NCBI GenBank assembly: GCA_965249735.1
Contig: CBDFMS010000026.1
Location: forward strand, 496,001 to 560,000
Source of the DNA: JANQSS01 sp965249735
GTDB lineage: Bacteria > Bacteroidota > Bacteroidia > Chitinophagales > Saprospiraceae
DNA: 64,000 nt
Direction: 5' to 3'
Position 1 is the stretch's first letter. Every line of letters starts with the position of its first letter. The position numbers were made by a program, and so were the translations under genes. The notes under the pieces were generated by a model that saw only the letters and a list, made by a program, of their open reading frames with translations, made no database searches and had not been told where the DNA came from. Of this stretch, positions 1-10,096 are shown piece after piece.

Positions 1-3000
1 GGGATTCGTTAAGGAGGTTAATCTATTGACATTATCATAACTAGCATTCGTCGTAATATTTAATGGCAATGACGTGGCAGTCAGGTTTCCATGTGCATCA
101 TATGAATAGGTAGATGTAATGCCTTCAGGGTTGGTCATAGAGGATACCTGGCCAAAGCTATTTACAGAGTAGTTCGTCTGAAATGTCATTGGATCAGTTA
201 TACGCGTTAAGTTGCTGATACCATCGTACGTATAATTCGTTGTATGCGTTCTTGGATTTCTGTATGTGGCCGGGTCATTGTTTGAATTATAGGAGAATTC
301 ATGATAACTTGAATTAGGTAATGTCACACGTTCCACATTACCATTTGCATCATACGAATAATCTACATCAAAATTCTGAGACGCACTTCCATATTGAATA
401 GTCGTTGGCAAATATTCATTTATATTATCCATGTAATCTAAATTCGTATTAATGACCGTACCATCATTCGTTACTGTTAGTTCATCTATTGTACCATTTG
501 TATTAAACAAATTCGTTGTTGTTGTATTGACATCGGAAATTACAGAACTGATATAGGGGTTACTTGTGTTATAATTATGCGCCACATTCACATTTAGTTC
601 ATATAATACGGTACCTCCATTTTTAATTTGCGTTTTTTTGTATCGATTTGTTTGCACATTATATTCATTCAACAATTTATTTCCTTTCGGTTTGGTCACT
701 TCCACCAATAAGTGCATGGAAGGATTAGTTCCATAGCTATAATATTCAAAGCTTCCATTTGGATCCTGGCACCATAGTAAATTATCCTCGTTGTCTACAT
801 TAAATTGGATTGTTCGACCGCCGCTGCCGTCCAAAATTGAGGAAATTTTATCTGAACCTCCGGTATAATTAAAGTACAATACTTTTCCTGTTGTACCCGT
901 CACGCGTTGAATACGCTTAGGAGAATTGACTCCATTTTGAAGCGTGATTGAAATGTTATTTCCATTGCGATCTTCGATTTTAGTTAACATAAAGGGATCG
1001 TCCGAAGACACTCCCGTTTTAGTGAATGTGTATTCAAATTGTTTTTTGTTTTTGATGATCAAACTGGTAGATGTGTGTGTTAAAATTTCATCGTAATTTC
1101 CAGGATCCATGGCATCGTCATTTTCATCATAAAAATCAATTGATCCTGAAGGCCAAAACACAAAAAGATGATCGGGATGTGTTATGCCCTCTGCTTGCCA
1201 GCCTTCAATTTCGACTGCATAGGCATTATAGGTGTGTGTCCAACCTCTCCCTAGAGATGTATTTGGAGTAAATGCATCCGGCAACTCGGCTAAATACGAC
1301 GAATAACTTAGTGAAAATTCCAATGGAATATTCCTTCCCGGTATTAAAAATTTCGCCATCGGACTATGTTGGAAAAAACCCTCGTTGAGCGAAAATGACC
1401 TACTCATATTTTGAGGAATAGCATTCGGTGGTACTGCATAGTCAGAAATTTGAGGATTGGGGTCCAAACATGTTGATTCACAATCACTACAGGAGGCAGG
1501 TGGATTAGATCCGCTATAACTCAGTAAGCGGTGCATAATAATAAAAAAGTCCCTCCTTAAAACATCTTGTGTTGCTGAACCGGAATTTCCGATTAATCCC
1601 ATATCCAGAGCTTTGTGGACATATGGATAGGCGTCTGATCCATGAGTCAATCCTTGAATAGGACCGACGTCGCTACTATCAGGTTCAATATTGTAAGCTT
1701 CCAAAACGACTTTAAGTGCATATCGCTTTTGAATATTATCGTATGGATAAAAATTCACAAAGTCGCGATCAAAAGGTGTAATGTTATCATCATATTCCAG
1801 ATAGCTCAAAGCAATTGCATAGTCATAATAATCGCTGGTATATTGATCTTGTAAATCTGCAAAAGGAACAGGGTAATATTTCGTAGGGCTAATCGGGTCG
1901 CCTTGATACATGGCTTGATATACGACTTTGGCAAGATCAGCTCGATAGATGGGAACATCGGGATTTACTTCATCTGACGTGCCGTCATTATTGTAGTCCT
2001 GTGGAACAACATAACCTAATCCACACAGACAGGATGCAGCATCAAATGCCTCTCCGTTGTCATCTCCAGGGTTTGGCAAATCAGAGAAGTAATCGCACAG
2101 GCCTGAAGCACCCGGCGTCCATGAAAGACCTAATATATAATTCGAACAGCTGGAGTTAGTGCCGCCATTTCCATAAATCTTGATATAAAAATAGCCCGCA
2201 CCAGTAAATGCCCAGGAAACAGATTCATCAATTGTGCCGGGATTTATTGAGTAAGTCAGGTTTACTGTTTCATTCCATAATTCCAGCTCATAATTTGCCG
2301 GAAGATTAGTAAGATCAACATTGACAGTACCTGCCGCTGTGTAGTTCACTTTAAAATAATCCACATCACCATTCTGATGGATGTTAGCGTCAGAAATCGA
2401 ATGACTGTATCCTGAGGTGCCAAGATCTGAGAAGATACCCGTAGATGCCGTAGAATCTGCATTGTTAGTTTCATATGTATCAGGACAAGAAGCTCCGCAA
2501 TCCGGGCCGATTATGGCTTCTGTATCATTACATGAAGAATCTAAAACGTCTTCTACAAACAAGGTCACATCTGCGTTTGAAAGTATACCAGTTATTTCAT
2601 AAGTTCCAGACGGCACACCTGATGGACCGCTGTAAGTGCCACTTGGACTAGAAGCGTATATATCATATGTATGCCCTGTTGTGCCCGCAAAGTCCATATC
2701 AATAGTATACGTGCTTCCATCGCAGTATGGACTCGCCAAATTAATAACCGGATCCGTGCATGGACCTGAGCCCCCTATCTCAAAGTCAAATGCCGGACTT
2801 TCGGTTGTGGCATTGTTAGTACCTGCTTTAGCTCTCACAACCCAGGCATATTCATGACCATCTTCGTATGAATAATTGTGCAAGTGAGATACTTCGGTAT
2901 CAGTACTTTCCCAATTCATCAGCACAATATTCGTCGTAACATCTTTAAGCCTTATTTCGTAATCTGCATGCCCAATTGGATTATTTCGATCCCAACCATA

Positions 3001-5172
3001 TGTGATGCTCACGGGTGGTGAACTATAGTTATAATTATCAGTCGGGTTTTGTAGAATAGGATGGTTAATAATTTTAAAAATACTACTATATGAACCCTGC
3101 CCTGTCGTACCAGTAGGATAAATTAATATCTTATAATCGCCACCGCCAATATCACTCGTTAATTGCCAGGAATGAGAGTTAGTGACGGTGTTCGAGTTTG
3201 GTAAATTGGATCCCATATCCGCTACAGGATCACCCCCTGAAGTGCGTAACTCCATGTTTACATTACCCGATACATTATTACTCGTCCATGTGACATCCAG
3301 GTGTTCAAGAATACCATTTACATCATATTTAGGATATGCATAATCGGCATCCGGTGTTAAAAAATTTATTTGAGGGCCTGCACTATTTACAGTGAAGTCG
3401 AATGCCGGACTCTCAATTGTGGCATTATTCGTTCCAGCTTTTGCTCTTACCACCCAAGCGTATTCATGACCATCCTCATATGAATAAGTATGGACATGAG
3501 ATGTCTCTGTATCGGTGTTAACCCAGCTCAATAGGACCATGTTCGTTGTTACATCCCGTAGTCGAATTTCATAGTCGGCATGACCTGCCGGATTATTTCT
3601 GACCCAAGAATATGTTATACTATTTGGGGTGGTCGAATAAATATAACCATCGCTAGGTGATGTTAAATCCGGATGATCAATTATTTTGAATTCTCCACCA
3701 TAAAAAGGATAGCCGTTAGTACCGGTGGGATACATGTATATCATATAACTACCTGATGGTACATCATTGGCATTCGGAATTTGCCACGTATATGAACCTG
3801 TATTCGGTGCACTTCCATCAATCTGTAAGATGTAATTTTCATTCTCATCATGTAATTCAATACCCACATCACCAGGAACATTCGAGCTTGTCCACGTAAT
3901 CGATATTTCATTTAAATTGCCATCAGTATCATACAATGGATATGCATATGCCCCAACTGGACTTGTTATATTAATCTGCGGTTCTGCATCAATATCGAAA
4001 TCAAAAGCTGGGCTTTCAGCATGATTATTACAATCATCTTCCGCCCTTACCGTCCACCTATAGTCGTGACCTGCTTCATATGAGTAATTGTGCGTATAAA
4101 AACTGTTATCGCCAACATTCAAATAATTTAAAATGACATCATTTGTTGTGACATCCCTAAGTCTAATTTCATAAGTGGCTGCACCACTTATGTTGTTCTT
4201 GTTCCATTGATATGTTATAGAGGATGGAGGAGAGTTGTAGTTATTGTTATCTGAGGGATTTGTAAGTGTCGGACTATTTATTAATTCCACCACCCAGTTC
4301 AGGTTGAGTGTGTAATCATCACAACTTGAATTGTTATTATTATTACCATAGACTTTCACATAAAAGTACCCGTTACTTCCATTAAAAACCTGATCAACAT
4401 GCTCACTTGAAGTACCACTATTATCAGAAGCATCTAAATTACTACCACTTGAACTCACTAATTCCAATGCGTAATTTGCTGGCAAATTAGTTAAGTCAAC
4501 AAAGACTTCTCCTGGATGAGTATAGTCAACACGATAATAATCCACATCGCCATCCTCATGGATGGTCGCATAATGGGGACCGCTTGCCATATTATCACAG
4601 TCCAATGTTGGAAATAGCCCAATATATGCTGAAGGTCTAGAATCATTTGGTTCATAATTATCATCGGGACATGTTGCCGTAATACTCACCGGCCCCGCAT
4701 AATACCCCTCCATATAGTCGTTATCCAGGTGTATCATGGCATAGAAGTCTCTGGTGCCACTAACAAAATCAGATGGAATTGGTACTTGAACATCAAATGT
4801 CGATATTCCACTAGAATAATTAGTTGGGCCTCCTACCACTACCCCACAAACGCCATCTTGTTTTATCCAACCTGTTCCCGGCGTCGAAAATGTCCCGGAA
4901 CACTTACTAACTCGAAAATAAAAATTTGACGACGTGATTTGCTGAAGTCTAACTTTTAAAACCCCGTTTCCATGAATATAATATGAAGCGCAAGTTCCAT
5001 AGTCCAAATTGGGGCAAGGTGTATAAGTACCAACTGCAGGATTAGATGAATAAGTGATTTGAGAAAACATTGAACCAACGCTTAAAAGTGCAATAAAAAT
5101 AACATACACTTCTTTTCGATAACCACATATTATATGTCTTATTATATTTCTTTTATTGATGGAAAACCGCAT
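1..5172 (-). CDS. Giant secreted RHS/YD-repeat protein with PPC, FN3-like and SLH-like modules (3' end beyond window)
   Basis: The frame is open from an ATG at 5172 to base 1 (1724 codons) with no stop, so the C-terminus is missing. An in-frame stop lies about 15 codons upstream of that ATG. Residues 1-38 form a signal peptide with a basic N-region, a hydrophobic core and an SMFSQ end. The order is then: PPC-like domain (about 168-292); alternating FN3-like modules (about 298-393, 495-592, 701-796, each ending SPAFDF) and Ig-like modules containing YAYPxYD; a second PPC-like domain (about 894-1014); an SLH-like stretch (about 1074-1216) with three RADLAKVV-like helices; a DUF6531-like entry (SRSFSLNEGF about 1253, RGWTHTYNAY about 1308); and YD repeats from about 1600 (YSYDANGN, YTYDGISN, YSYDAHGN). 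RHS proteins form a shell that often encloses a C-terminal toxin or adhesin. Whether that holds here cannot be seen. Confidence 0.88.
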   Translation of the reverse strand, partial: MRFSINKRNIIRHIICGYRKEVYVIFIALLSVGSMFSQITYSSNPAVGTYTPCPNLDYGTCASYYIHGNGVLKVRLQQITSSNFYFRVSKCSGTFSTPGTGWIKQDGVCGVVVGGPTNYSSGISTFDVQVPIPSDFVSGTRDFYAMIHLDNDYMEGYYAGPVSITATCPDDNYEPNDSRPSAYIGLFPTLDCDNMASGPHYATIHEDGDVDYYRVDYTHPGEVFVDLTNLPANYALELVSSSGSNLDASDNSGTSSEHVDQVFNGSNGYFYVKVYGNNNNNSSCDDYTLNLNWVVELINSPTLTNPSDNNNYNSPPSSITYQWNKNNISGAATYEIRLRDVTTNDVILNYLNVGDNSFYTHNYSYEAGHDYRWTVRAEDDCNNHAESPAFDFDIDAEPQINITSPVGAYAYPLYDTDGNLNEISITWTSSNVPGDVGIELHDENENYILQIDGSAPNTGSYTWQIPNANDVPSGSYMIYMYPTGTNGYPFYGGEFKIIDHPDLTSPSDGYIYSTTPNSITYSWVRNNPAGHADYEIRLRDVTTNMVLLSWVNTDTETSHVHTYSYEDGHEYAWVVRAKAGTNNATIESPAFDFTVNSAGPQINFLTPDADYAYPKYDVNGILEHLDVTWTSNNVSGNVNMELRTSGGDPVADMGSNLPNSNTVTNSHSWQLTSDIGGGDYKILIYPTGTTGQGSYSSIFKIINHPILQNPTDNYNYSSPPVSITYGWDRNNPIGHADYEIRLKDVTTNIVLMNWESTDTEVSHLHNYSYEDGHEYAWVVRAKAGTNNATTESPAFDFEIGGSGPCTDPVINLASPYCDGSTYTIDMDFAGTTGHTYDIYASSPSGTYSGPSGVPSGTYEITGILSNADVTLFVEDVLDSSCNDTEAIIGPDCGASCPDTYETNNADSTASTGIFSDLGTSGYSHSISDANIHQNGDVDYFKVNYTAAGTVNVDLTNLPANYELELWNETVNLTYSINPGTIDESVSWAFTGAGYFYIKIYGNGGTNSSCSNYILGLSWTPGASGLCDYFSDLPNPGDDNGEAFDAASCLCGLGYVVPQDYNNDGTSDEVNPDVPIYRADLAKVVYQAMYQGDPISPTKYYPVPFADLQDQYTSDYYDYAIALSYLEYDDNITPFDRDFVNFYPYDNIQKRYALKVVLEAYNIEPDSSDVGPIQGLTHGSDAYPYVHKALDMGLIGNSGSATQDVLRRDFFIIMHRLLSYSGSNPPASCSDCESTCLDPNPQISDYAVPPNAIPQNMSRSFSLNEGFFQHSPMAKFLIPGRNIPLEFSLSYSSYLAELPDAFTPNTSLGRGWTHTYNAYAVEIEGWQAEGITHPDHLFVFWPSGSIDFYDENDDAMDPGNYDEILTHTSTSLIIKNKKQFEYTFTKTGVSSDDPFMLTKIEDRNGNNISITLQNGVNSPKRIQRVTGTTGKVLYFNYTGGSDKISSILDGSGGRTIQFNVDNEDNLLWCQDPNGSFEYYSYGTNPSMHLLVEVTKPKGNKLLNEYNVQTNRYKKTQIKNGGTVLYELNVNVAHNYNTSNPYISSVISDVNTTTTNLFNTNGTIDELTVTNDGTVINTNLDYMDNINEYLPTTIQYGSASQNFDVDYSYDANGNVERVTLPNSSYHEFSYNSNNDPATYRNPRTHTTNYTYDGISNLTRITDPMTFQTNYSVNSFGQVSSMTNPEGITSTYSYDAHGNLTATSLPLNITTNASYDNVNRLTSLTNP

Positions 5173-5385
5173 ACTTCGTAATAATTTATATTTGTTGAAA
5201 CAATTCAAGGTCAAACCTCATCATATTGATCATATACTAAATTCGAACAATAATTAAACTAAATTACTTCTCACTTTGACCAGATTTTGTGCAAATTCAA
5301 TAAGACACCAATTTTTAATCACGAACACAATGTAATTCTCAATGAAAATGATACGCACCATCATTCTACTGTCTATCTTTACCAT

Positions 5386-8300
5386 ATGAGGTTACTCACG
5401 TATTCGCTTATTGTATGTCTAATGCTCCTATGTAACCATGGGAATAGCCAGCCCAATCTCATCGAAAAATTTACACTTGACGACGGGCTCAGTTCTACTG
5501 AGTTGATTGACGTAATGTGCGACGAAGAGGGGTATTTGTGGCTGTCATTTAATCGAGGAAACATGCAAAGATTTGATGGACGGACTTTTGAGCATGTGCC
5601 TACGGCTGCAGATGATCTCTCGGATCGATTTGCAATCATGGCAGAAGACGAAAATGGCATTTGGTACAGTGGTCGCGACCATGTTTTTAAGAAAGAACAC
5701 GGCACTTTCATCCCATTCAAAATGCAGTTTCCCAAATTTTTAAGAAGACCAGAAGGAGAAATTCTCTTGAAGGATAAAGAAGACTATGTCTATGAGTATA
5801 ATCCTGAAGAATCAAAATGGGAACGCATATGTATAAATCAGGAGTTACAAAGTATGGGCAATATTGATTATATGACTGTTTCAAATTCCAGCTACACGAT
5901 ATTGAATAAGGAAGATGACCAGACGCACGTGTATTCAAGCTCTCAACTTTGCAATGGATATTCTTTCAAAGCGTCTTATGACGGCTATGTTAGAATATTT
6001 TGGTCGTCAATTTATAAGATTGAAAATGGTGATTTATTCGAAATACAAAACAATCAACTCAATAAAATAAACTTCATCGACCGAGATGAAAAGCCAATTT
6101 CTATTCCTTTGGAACACGGACACGAACGAACCATAAATAATACCCATCTATTCAAAGTAGTAAATTACAGTTCCAATCAGTCCCTTAATGAATATGTTAC
6201 CATTAAGAAGCGATCAGATGGGCAATATCAAATTGTTGCCAATTTTTCAGCAAGCGGGATCCTACATGGGCACACATTTGATTTTGAAGAAAATCTTTGG
6301 TTCGCAACTCATGACGGACTTCACAAAGTAAGTGCTAACATCTATTCTTTCAATGAGTCCAGAGATGACCTAATACCGGCATTGCATACGATTAATGAAG
6401 ATATTAATGGCAATATGTGGTTTGGTGGCTTCTACACTGGGTTTTGTCAATTTAATGGAAATAATATGATTTTCGAATCAAATCTGAATCCTAAAGGCTA
6501 TAAATTACTACCTGGAAGCTACCGAGATGGTCACGGAAATATGTACTTCTGGGATTCTGATCAAGGTCTTATGTATCAGCAAAATGGGAAGTGGCAATAT
6601 CAAAACTATTTTCATAATCCACAAATTACTAATCGTTTAACAGGCTATTTCTTTGAACCCTTGAATGACAATCAAATTATTGCAGGACTTAATAAAAATG
6701 GAGCGGTAATTTTGACTTTTGAGAGTGGAAAATTGCAGTCCGAAAAATTAATATCAGAATTAGAATCAGGTACAATTCAAAATGTATTATGTACGGCCAT
6801 CGACAAAAAAGGACGAATTTGGCAAGGTCACCCGTCGAATAATTTCAGAATATATGATCCTGCCAACGACGAAGTTTTTGTCTTGAATGCTGATATCAAA
6901 GAGCAACCCGGTTTATTTGCAATATCCATGGAAATGGATTCTAAAGATAGACTATGGATTGGTGCAAAAGATGGACTTTATTTATTGGAAGGACCACACG
7001 CTATAGATGCTGAATCCGCTTCGGACAGCCATAAAATCGACAATCAATATATTTACGGAAAAGGCAGCAATATAGGTTACATAAAAGAATATAATGATCA
7101 TTTGATCTTTGGAAGTAATTCCGGAATACATGCCATTGCGCTCTCTGAATTCGACCCCACAAAGAGCACTCATCAGGTTTTAACTATTAACACTAATAAA
7201 GTGTCACTAGGTGGTGCAGCAGAACAAAATGCAGTGTACATTGACACAAAAGGAAGGCTGTGGGCGGGTCATGACCATGCAGCAATTTGCATATCTGAAT
7301 CTTCTTTTCCAAAGGCACGAAAACCACAAAATACAATCATTGCGTATATCAAAGCAGGAGATGAGTTTGTAAGCAACATTGATTCATCCCTTTATTATCG
7401 GCTACCGCCGGCAAAACGAAATTTAGAGATTCTACTGCAAACTAAATTTGAGGGCCAGTTCAGTAATATGCCAACTTTTGCCTATCAAATCAGGCATCCT
7501 GATCAAGACTTTTCATCTGTCAAGCATTCGAATACCGGATTGATTAACTTCGAATATATTCCACCTGGTTTACACGAATTCCGAGCATGGACAATTTCTG
7601 ATAATATACCAGGTCCACCGTGTAATTTCGATGTTATAGTTCCATTATCACTAAAAGAAAGCCCATACTTCTGGGCTGCATTAATTGGAGGTATTGGCAT
7701 AATTACTATTTTCATATTTTGGCTACTTTACTCTTATCGGCTGCGTATAAAGGAGCAAGAATTGGCTATAAGCTTAGAACAGCAAGAAAAGGATCGATTA
7801 CAGGTCCAGGCCATTGCCAATTCCCTAAACCCTCATTTTATTAATAATTCGCTACATTTTATTCAATCACGAGTGAGAAAAGATAATGAATCCGTCAAAG
7901 TGATTAACCGACTCGCGGAGAATATGAAATCCATTTTCAAAAAAAGCCGGGAAGGAAAAGCCGTTCATACCTTAGAAGAAGAAATGAAACTCGTCCAAAA
8001 CTATCTCATTATACAGGAAGCTCGATTTGGAAGACCAATTTCATTTAAAATTACGGGCGAAGAACGATTTCAAAAATTGGTTGAATGCAATATCCCCATG
8101 CTACAATTACAAATCTTAATTGAGAATTCAATTGAGCATGGTTTGCGTAATTCTGATCGACCATGGCAAATTGAATTAAAACTATCCGAGGATGACGATT
8201 ACCTGCATTTTACAATAATAGATAATGGCATTGGTCGAAAGGCTGCTAAATCCTACCAAAGCAGCGGCACCCAACAAGGCTTAAAAATGTTAGGCACACT

Positions 8301-8436
8301 CCATGATATATTCAATCGACATAACGATAAAAAAATCTCGAAAGAATACATAGACCTTCCTTTTACCGACCATGAAGGTGGCTATGGCACTGAAGCCCAC
8401 GTACACATCCCTAAAAAAATAACTTATGAATTCTAA
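5386..8436 (+). CDS. Propeller-type sensor histidine kinase, LytS/YehU-like
   Basis: 1016 aa from the ATG at 5386, which begins a clear signal peptide (MRLLTYSLIVCLMLL, then NSQ). An earlier in-frame ATG at 5287 would put 33 unrelated residues before it. The periplasmic part carries two-component-regulator-propeller repeats (EEGYLWLSF, NGIWYSG, NGNMWFGG, DRLWIGA) and a weak Y_Y_Y-like domain near 680-750. One membrane helix lies at about 762-783, then a His_kinase domain with phosphoacceptor H817 in NPHFINNSL, an N-box (LIENSIEHGL) and a G-box (DNGIGR). Canonical members read NPHFIFNSL, so the N after I is a small departure. The stop overlaps the following regulator gene by 11 bases, so the two form one operon. 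It is divergent from the RHS gene, which is a possible but unproven target. The ligand is unknown. Confidence 0.9.
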   Translation: MRLLTYSLIVCLMLLCNHGNSQPNLIEKFTLDDGLSSTELIDVMCDEEGYLWLSFNRGNMQRFDGRTFEHVPTAADDLSDRFAIMAEDENGIWYSGRDHVFKKEHGTFIPFKMQFPKFLRRPEGEILLKDKEDYVYEYNPEESKWERICINQELQSMGNIDYMTVSNSSYTILNKEDDQTHVYSSSQLCNGYSFKASYDGYVRIFWSSIYKIENGDLFEIQNNQLNKINFIDRDEKPISIPLEHGHERTINNTHLFKVVNYSSNQSLNEYVTIKKRSDGQYQIVANFSASGILHGHTFDFEENLWFATHDGLHKVSANIYSFNESRDDLIPALHTINEDINGNMWFGGFYTGFCQFNGNNMIFESNLNPKGYKLLPGSYRDGHGNMYFWDSDQGLMYQQNGKWQYQNYFHNPQITNRLTGYFFEPLNDNQIIAGLNKNGAVILTFESGKLQSEKLISELESGTIQNVLCTAIDKKGRIWQGHPSNNFRIYDPANDEVFVLNADIKEQPGLFAISMEMDSKDRLWIGAKDGLYLLEGPHAIDAESASDSHKIDNQYIYGKGSNIGYIKEYNDHLIFGSNSGIHAIALSEFDPTKSTHQVLTINTNKVSLGGAAEQNAVYIDTKGRLWAGHDHAAICISESSFPKARKPQNTIIAYIKAGDEFVSNIDSSLYYRLPPAKRNLEILLQTKFEGQFSNMPTFAYQIRHPDQDFSSVKHSNTGLINFEYIPPGLHEFRAWTISDNIPGPPCNFDVIVPLSLKESPYFWAALIGGIGIITIFIFWLLYSYRLRIKEQELAISLEQQEKDRLQVQAIANSLNPHFINNSLHFIQSRVRKDNESVKVINRLAENMKSIFKKSREGKAVHTLEEEMKLVQNYLIIQEARFGRPISFKITGEERFQKLVECNIPMLQLQILIENSIEHGLRNSDRPWQIELKLSEDDDYLHFTIIDNGIGRKAAKSYQSSGTQQGLKMLGTLHDIFNRHNDKKISKEYIDLPFTDHEGGYGTEAHVHIPKKITYEF

Positions 8437-9187
8437 TCATATTTCTTTTCTGGTCATTGACGATGAAGCACCTGCTCGCCAGGAATTGATTCATGCCCTT
8501 GAAGAGCACGATTGGGCCGAAGTCTGCGGTGAAGCCGAATCCATCGATGAAGCATTCGAAAAGATCATCCAATTTAATCCGGATGCGCTATTTCTTGACA
8601 TTCAAATAAAGAAAGGCACCGGATTCCAGCTCCTGCAAAAACTGAGAGATCAGCATTTAGATATTCCACAGGTCATTATTATTACCGGCCATGCAGAATT
8701 TGAATATGCAAAAATGGCCCTAAACAAGTTTAATGACTGCATTATTAAAATCATGGAAAAACCATTTTGGGAGCACTGGGAGGAGGAATTAATCGAATGC
8801 AGAGATCGGATTCTTATCCATAAAAACACAATCACAGATCAGGAAACAAGCCGCAACCAACAGTCCAGCATTTTTGTGCGTCAGGAAAAGATCAGCATAA
8901 AAATAGACATTCACGACATACTCTATCTCGAAGTGGGCGGAGAAGGATCGACGATATTGGTTACACAAGATTTAAAAAACTACACACTCAAGACCACATT
9001 AAATAAAACACTCAATAAATTACCTGAACATATTGTCCGTATCAGTCGATTTCAGGCTGTCAATACGCAGCGTATTTCAAGAATAGACTATGACGAACCG
9101 GCTGTCTATCTGGACGCCTATCACCGTGGCCTGGATTTATCCAAAGAATTTAAGAAGGAATTAATCCGCCATTTAAATATCTTATAA
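8426..9187 (+). CDS. LytTR-family response regulator
   Basis: 253 aa. An N-terminal receiver domain (about 6-125) has the acidic pocket D12/D13 and phospho-acceptor D58 in ALFLDIQ. The usual lysine is K112, in an unusual IKIMEKPFW context instead of the common LLKP. From about 146 to the end is a LytTR DNA-binding domain (DIHDILYLEV, then LPEHIVRISRFQAVN). The start overlaps the end of the upstream sensor kinase by 11 bases, so this is its partner. LytTR regulators typically bind direct repeats upstream of surface or secretion genes. No target site can be assigned from sequence alone, but the divergent RHS gene is the nearest candidate. Confidence 0.92.
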   Translation: MNSNHISFLVIDDEAPARQELIHALEEHDWAEVCGEAESIDEAFEKIIQFNPDALFLDIQIKKGTGFQLLQKLRDQHLDIPQVIIITGHAEFEYAKMALNKFNDCIIKIMEKPFWEHWEEELIECRDRILIHKNTITDQETSRNQQSSIFVRQEKISIKIDIHDILYLEVGGEGSTILVTQDLKNYTLKTTLNKTLNKLPEHIVRISRFQAVNTQRISRIDYDEPAVYLDAYHRGLDLSKEFKKELIRHLNIL

Positions 9188-9227
9188 TCGGGAAAAGTCT
9201 AGTTGAAGGTGTGCTAATTAATTGTCC

Positions 9228-9770
9228 CTACCCTTTTCGATAGTGATAAACATATTCCATTGGAATATTCTTGATAGGGACCATTTCCAATTGATCGAAT
9301 ACGCCTTTGAATCGCTTACTATTCAATTTAATGTATAAATAATGACTGAAATAGGCGTGCATTTTCAGCAGTTCATAGGAGTCGTTTATTATCTTTTGAC
9401 CCACTCGATTTGATAAAAAAGAAAAAGGAAGTGAGGCGATAATGCAATCAATTGGGAAGTCAATACGTTTTTTTACGTTTTCTGCGCTGTCATTAATGAT
9501 ATGTAATCGATCATCCTCAATTTTACTTCGAACATGATTACAAAACTTTTCATTTATTTCGAAACTGTATAATTTCGAATTCGGAGATATGTGCTTTAGA
9601 ATTGATTTTGTGATGTTTCCATGCCCCAATCCATACTCCACAACCACGAGATCTTTCTTTTTATTCAACTTTGAACAAATTTCTTTTTCCACCTTAGAAC
9701 TCGACTCTTTGAATGCACCAACTGTCGTGATGTTCTTTGTGAATTGGATTGCTGTTTTTATTTTGCGCAT
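9228..9770 (-). CDS. SAM-dependent methyltransferase, phospholipid N-methyltransferase-like
   Basis: 180 aa, a complete small Rossmann methyltransferase. Motif I is VVEYGLGHGNIT (about 42-53), followed by the acidic end of strand 2 in LYSFEIN. A later IIASLPFSF block and a C-terminal IPMEYVYHY stretch resemble the PmtA/ornithine-lipid N-methyltransferase group rather than rRNA dimethyltransferases, which share the same fold. There is no signal peptide, so it is cytoplasmic, perhaps acting at the membrane face. It lies downstream of ftsZ on the same strand but is separated from it by 386 bases holding two hairpins, so it is probably transcribed separately. The substrate assignment is inference from motif resemblance. 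Confidence 0.7.
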   Translation of the reverse strand: MRKIKTAIQFTKNITTVGAFKESSSKVEKEICSKLNKKKDLVVVEYGLGHGNITKSILKHISPNSKLYSFEINEKFCNHVRSKIEDDRLHIINDSAENVKKRIDFPIDCIIASLPFSFLSNRVGQKIINDSYELLKMHAYFSHYLYIKLNSKRFKGVFDQLEMVPIKNIPMEYVYHYRKG

Positions 9771-9901
9771 GAACCTCTTGTCTTTTACAGATCGGTAACA
9801 CCCACTGTTTCAACTACTTAGAAAGATCGAGGCTGCCAACTGAGTTCAAATATAACCAATATCAACATAGTGACTCCAAGCAGCCATCGATCATCAGGGA
9901 A

Positions 9902-9930
9902 ATAAAAAAAGCCGGGCATTGCACCCGGCT
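9902..9930 (-). terminator. Rho-independent terminator, minus strand
   Basis: Read on the minus strand: AGCCGGG, a 7-base loop, CCCGGCT, then seven T residues. The 7-bp GC-rich stem and T run are a textbook intrinsic terminator. It lies about 230 bases past the ftsZ stop and 132 bases before the methyltransferase start. It therefore ends either ftsZ read-through or a separate short transcript from the spacer. Confidence 0.85.
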
Positions 9931-10096
9931 AACCAATAAACCAATCTCATGAAAAGATAATTAAGAAAGGAACAGGACTCAAGGGGACGAAACCTTAAGC
10001 GACCCTGTGAATCTTCTAGTGATTTTTAATTGACCATGCTGCACTTGCATTTTGACTATCACTTTTATTTTTTTCGTCAGAATAAATCAATTTTAA
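9902..10096 (-). ncRNA. Candidate small RNA in the ftsZ-methyltransferase spacer
   Basis: This 195-base stretch sits between two minus-strand hairpins and ends in a strong intrinsic terminator (9902-9930). It contains a second foldable element: ACAGG (9972-9976) pairs with CCTGT (10004-10008), with an inner AAGG/CCTT stem (9981-9984 with 9993-9996). On the minus strand a TTG near its start is followed after 20 bases by TAAAAGTG, a poor match to the Bacteroidota -33/-7 promoter. No convincing ORF is present. The alternative is simply a long ftsZ 3' UTR. Confidence 0.3.

Noticed and set aside
2785..4280. DNA-level tandem duplication or mobile element
   Set aside because: The similar stretches are diverged FN3-like protein modules, not recent DNA repeats, and no transposase or terminal repeats are present.
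5287..5385. Longer start for the first propeller kinase
   Set aside because: The extra 33 residues are polar and precede a textbook signal peptide beginning at 5386.
9902..9955. 18-codon ORF running through the terminator after ftsZ
   Set aside because: It is made largely of the terminator stem and T run.
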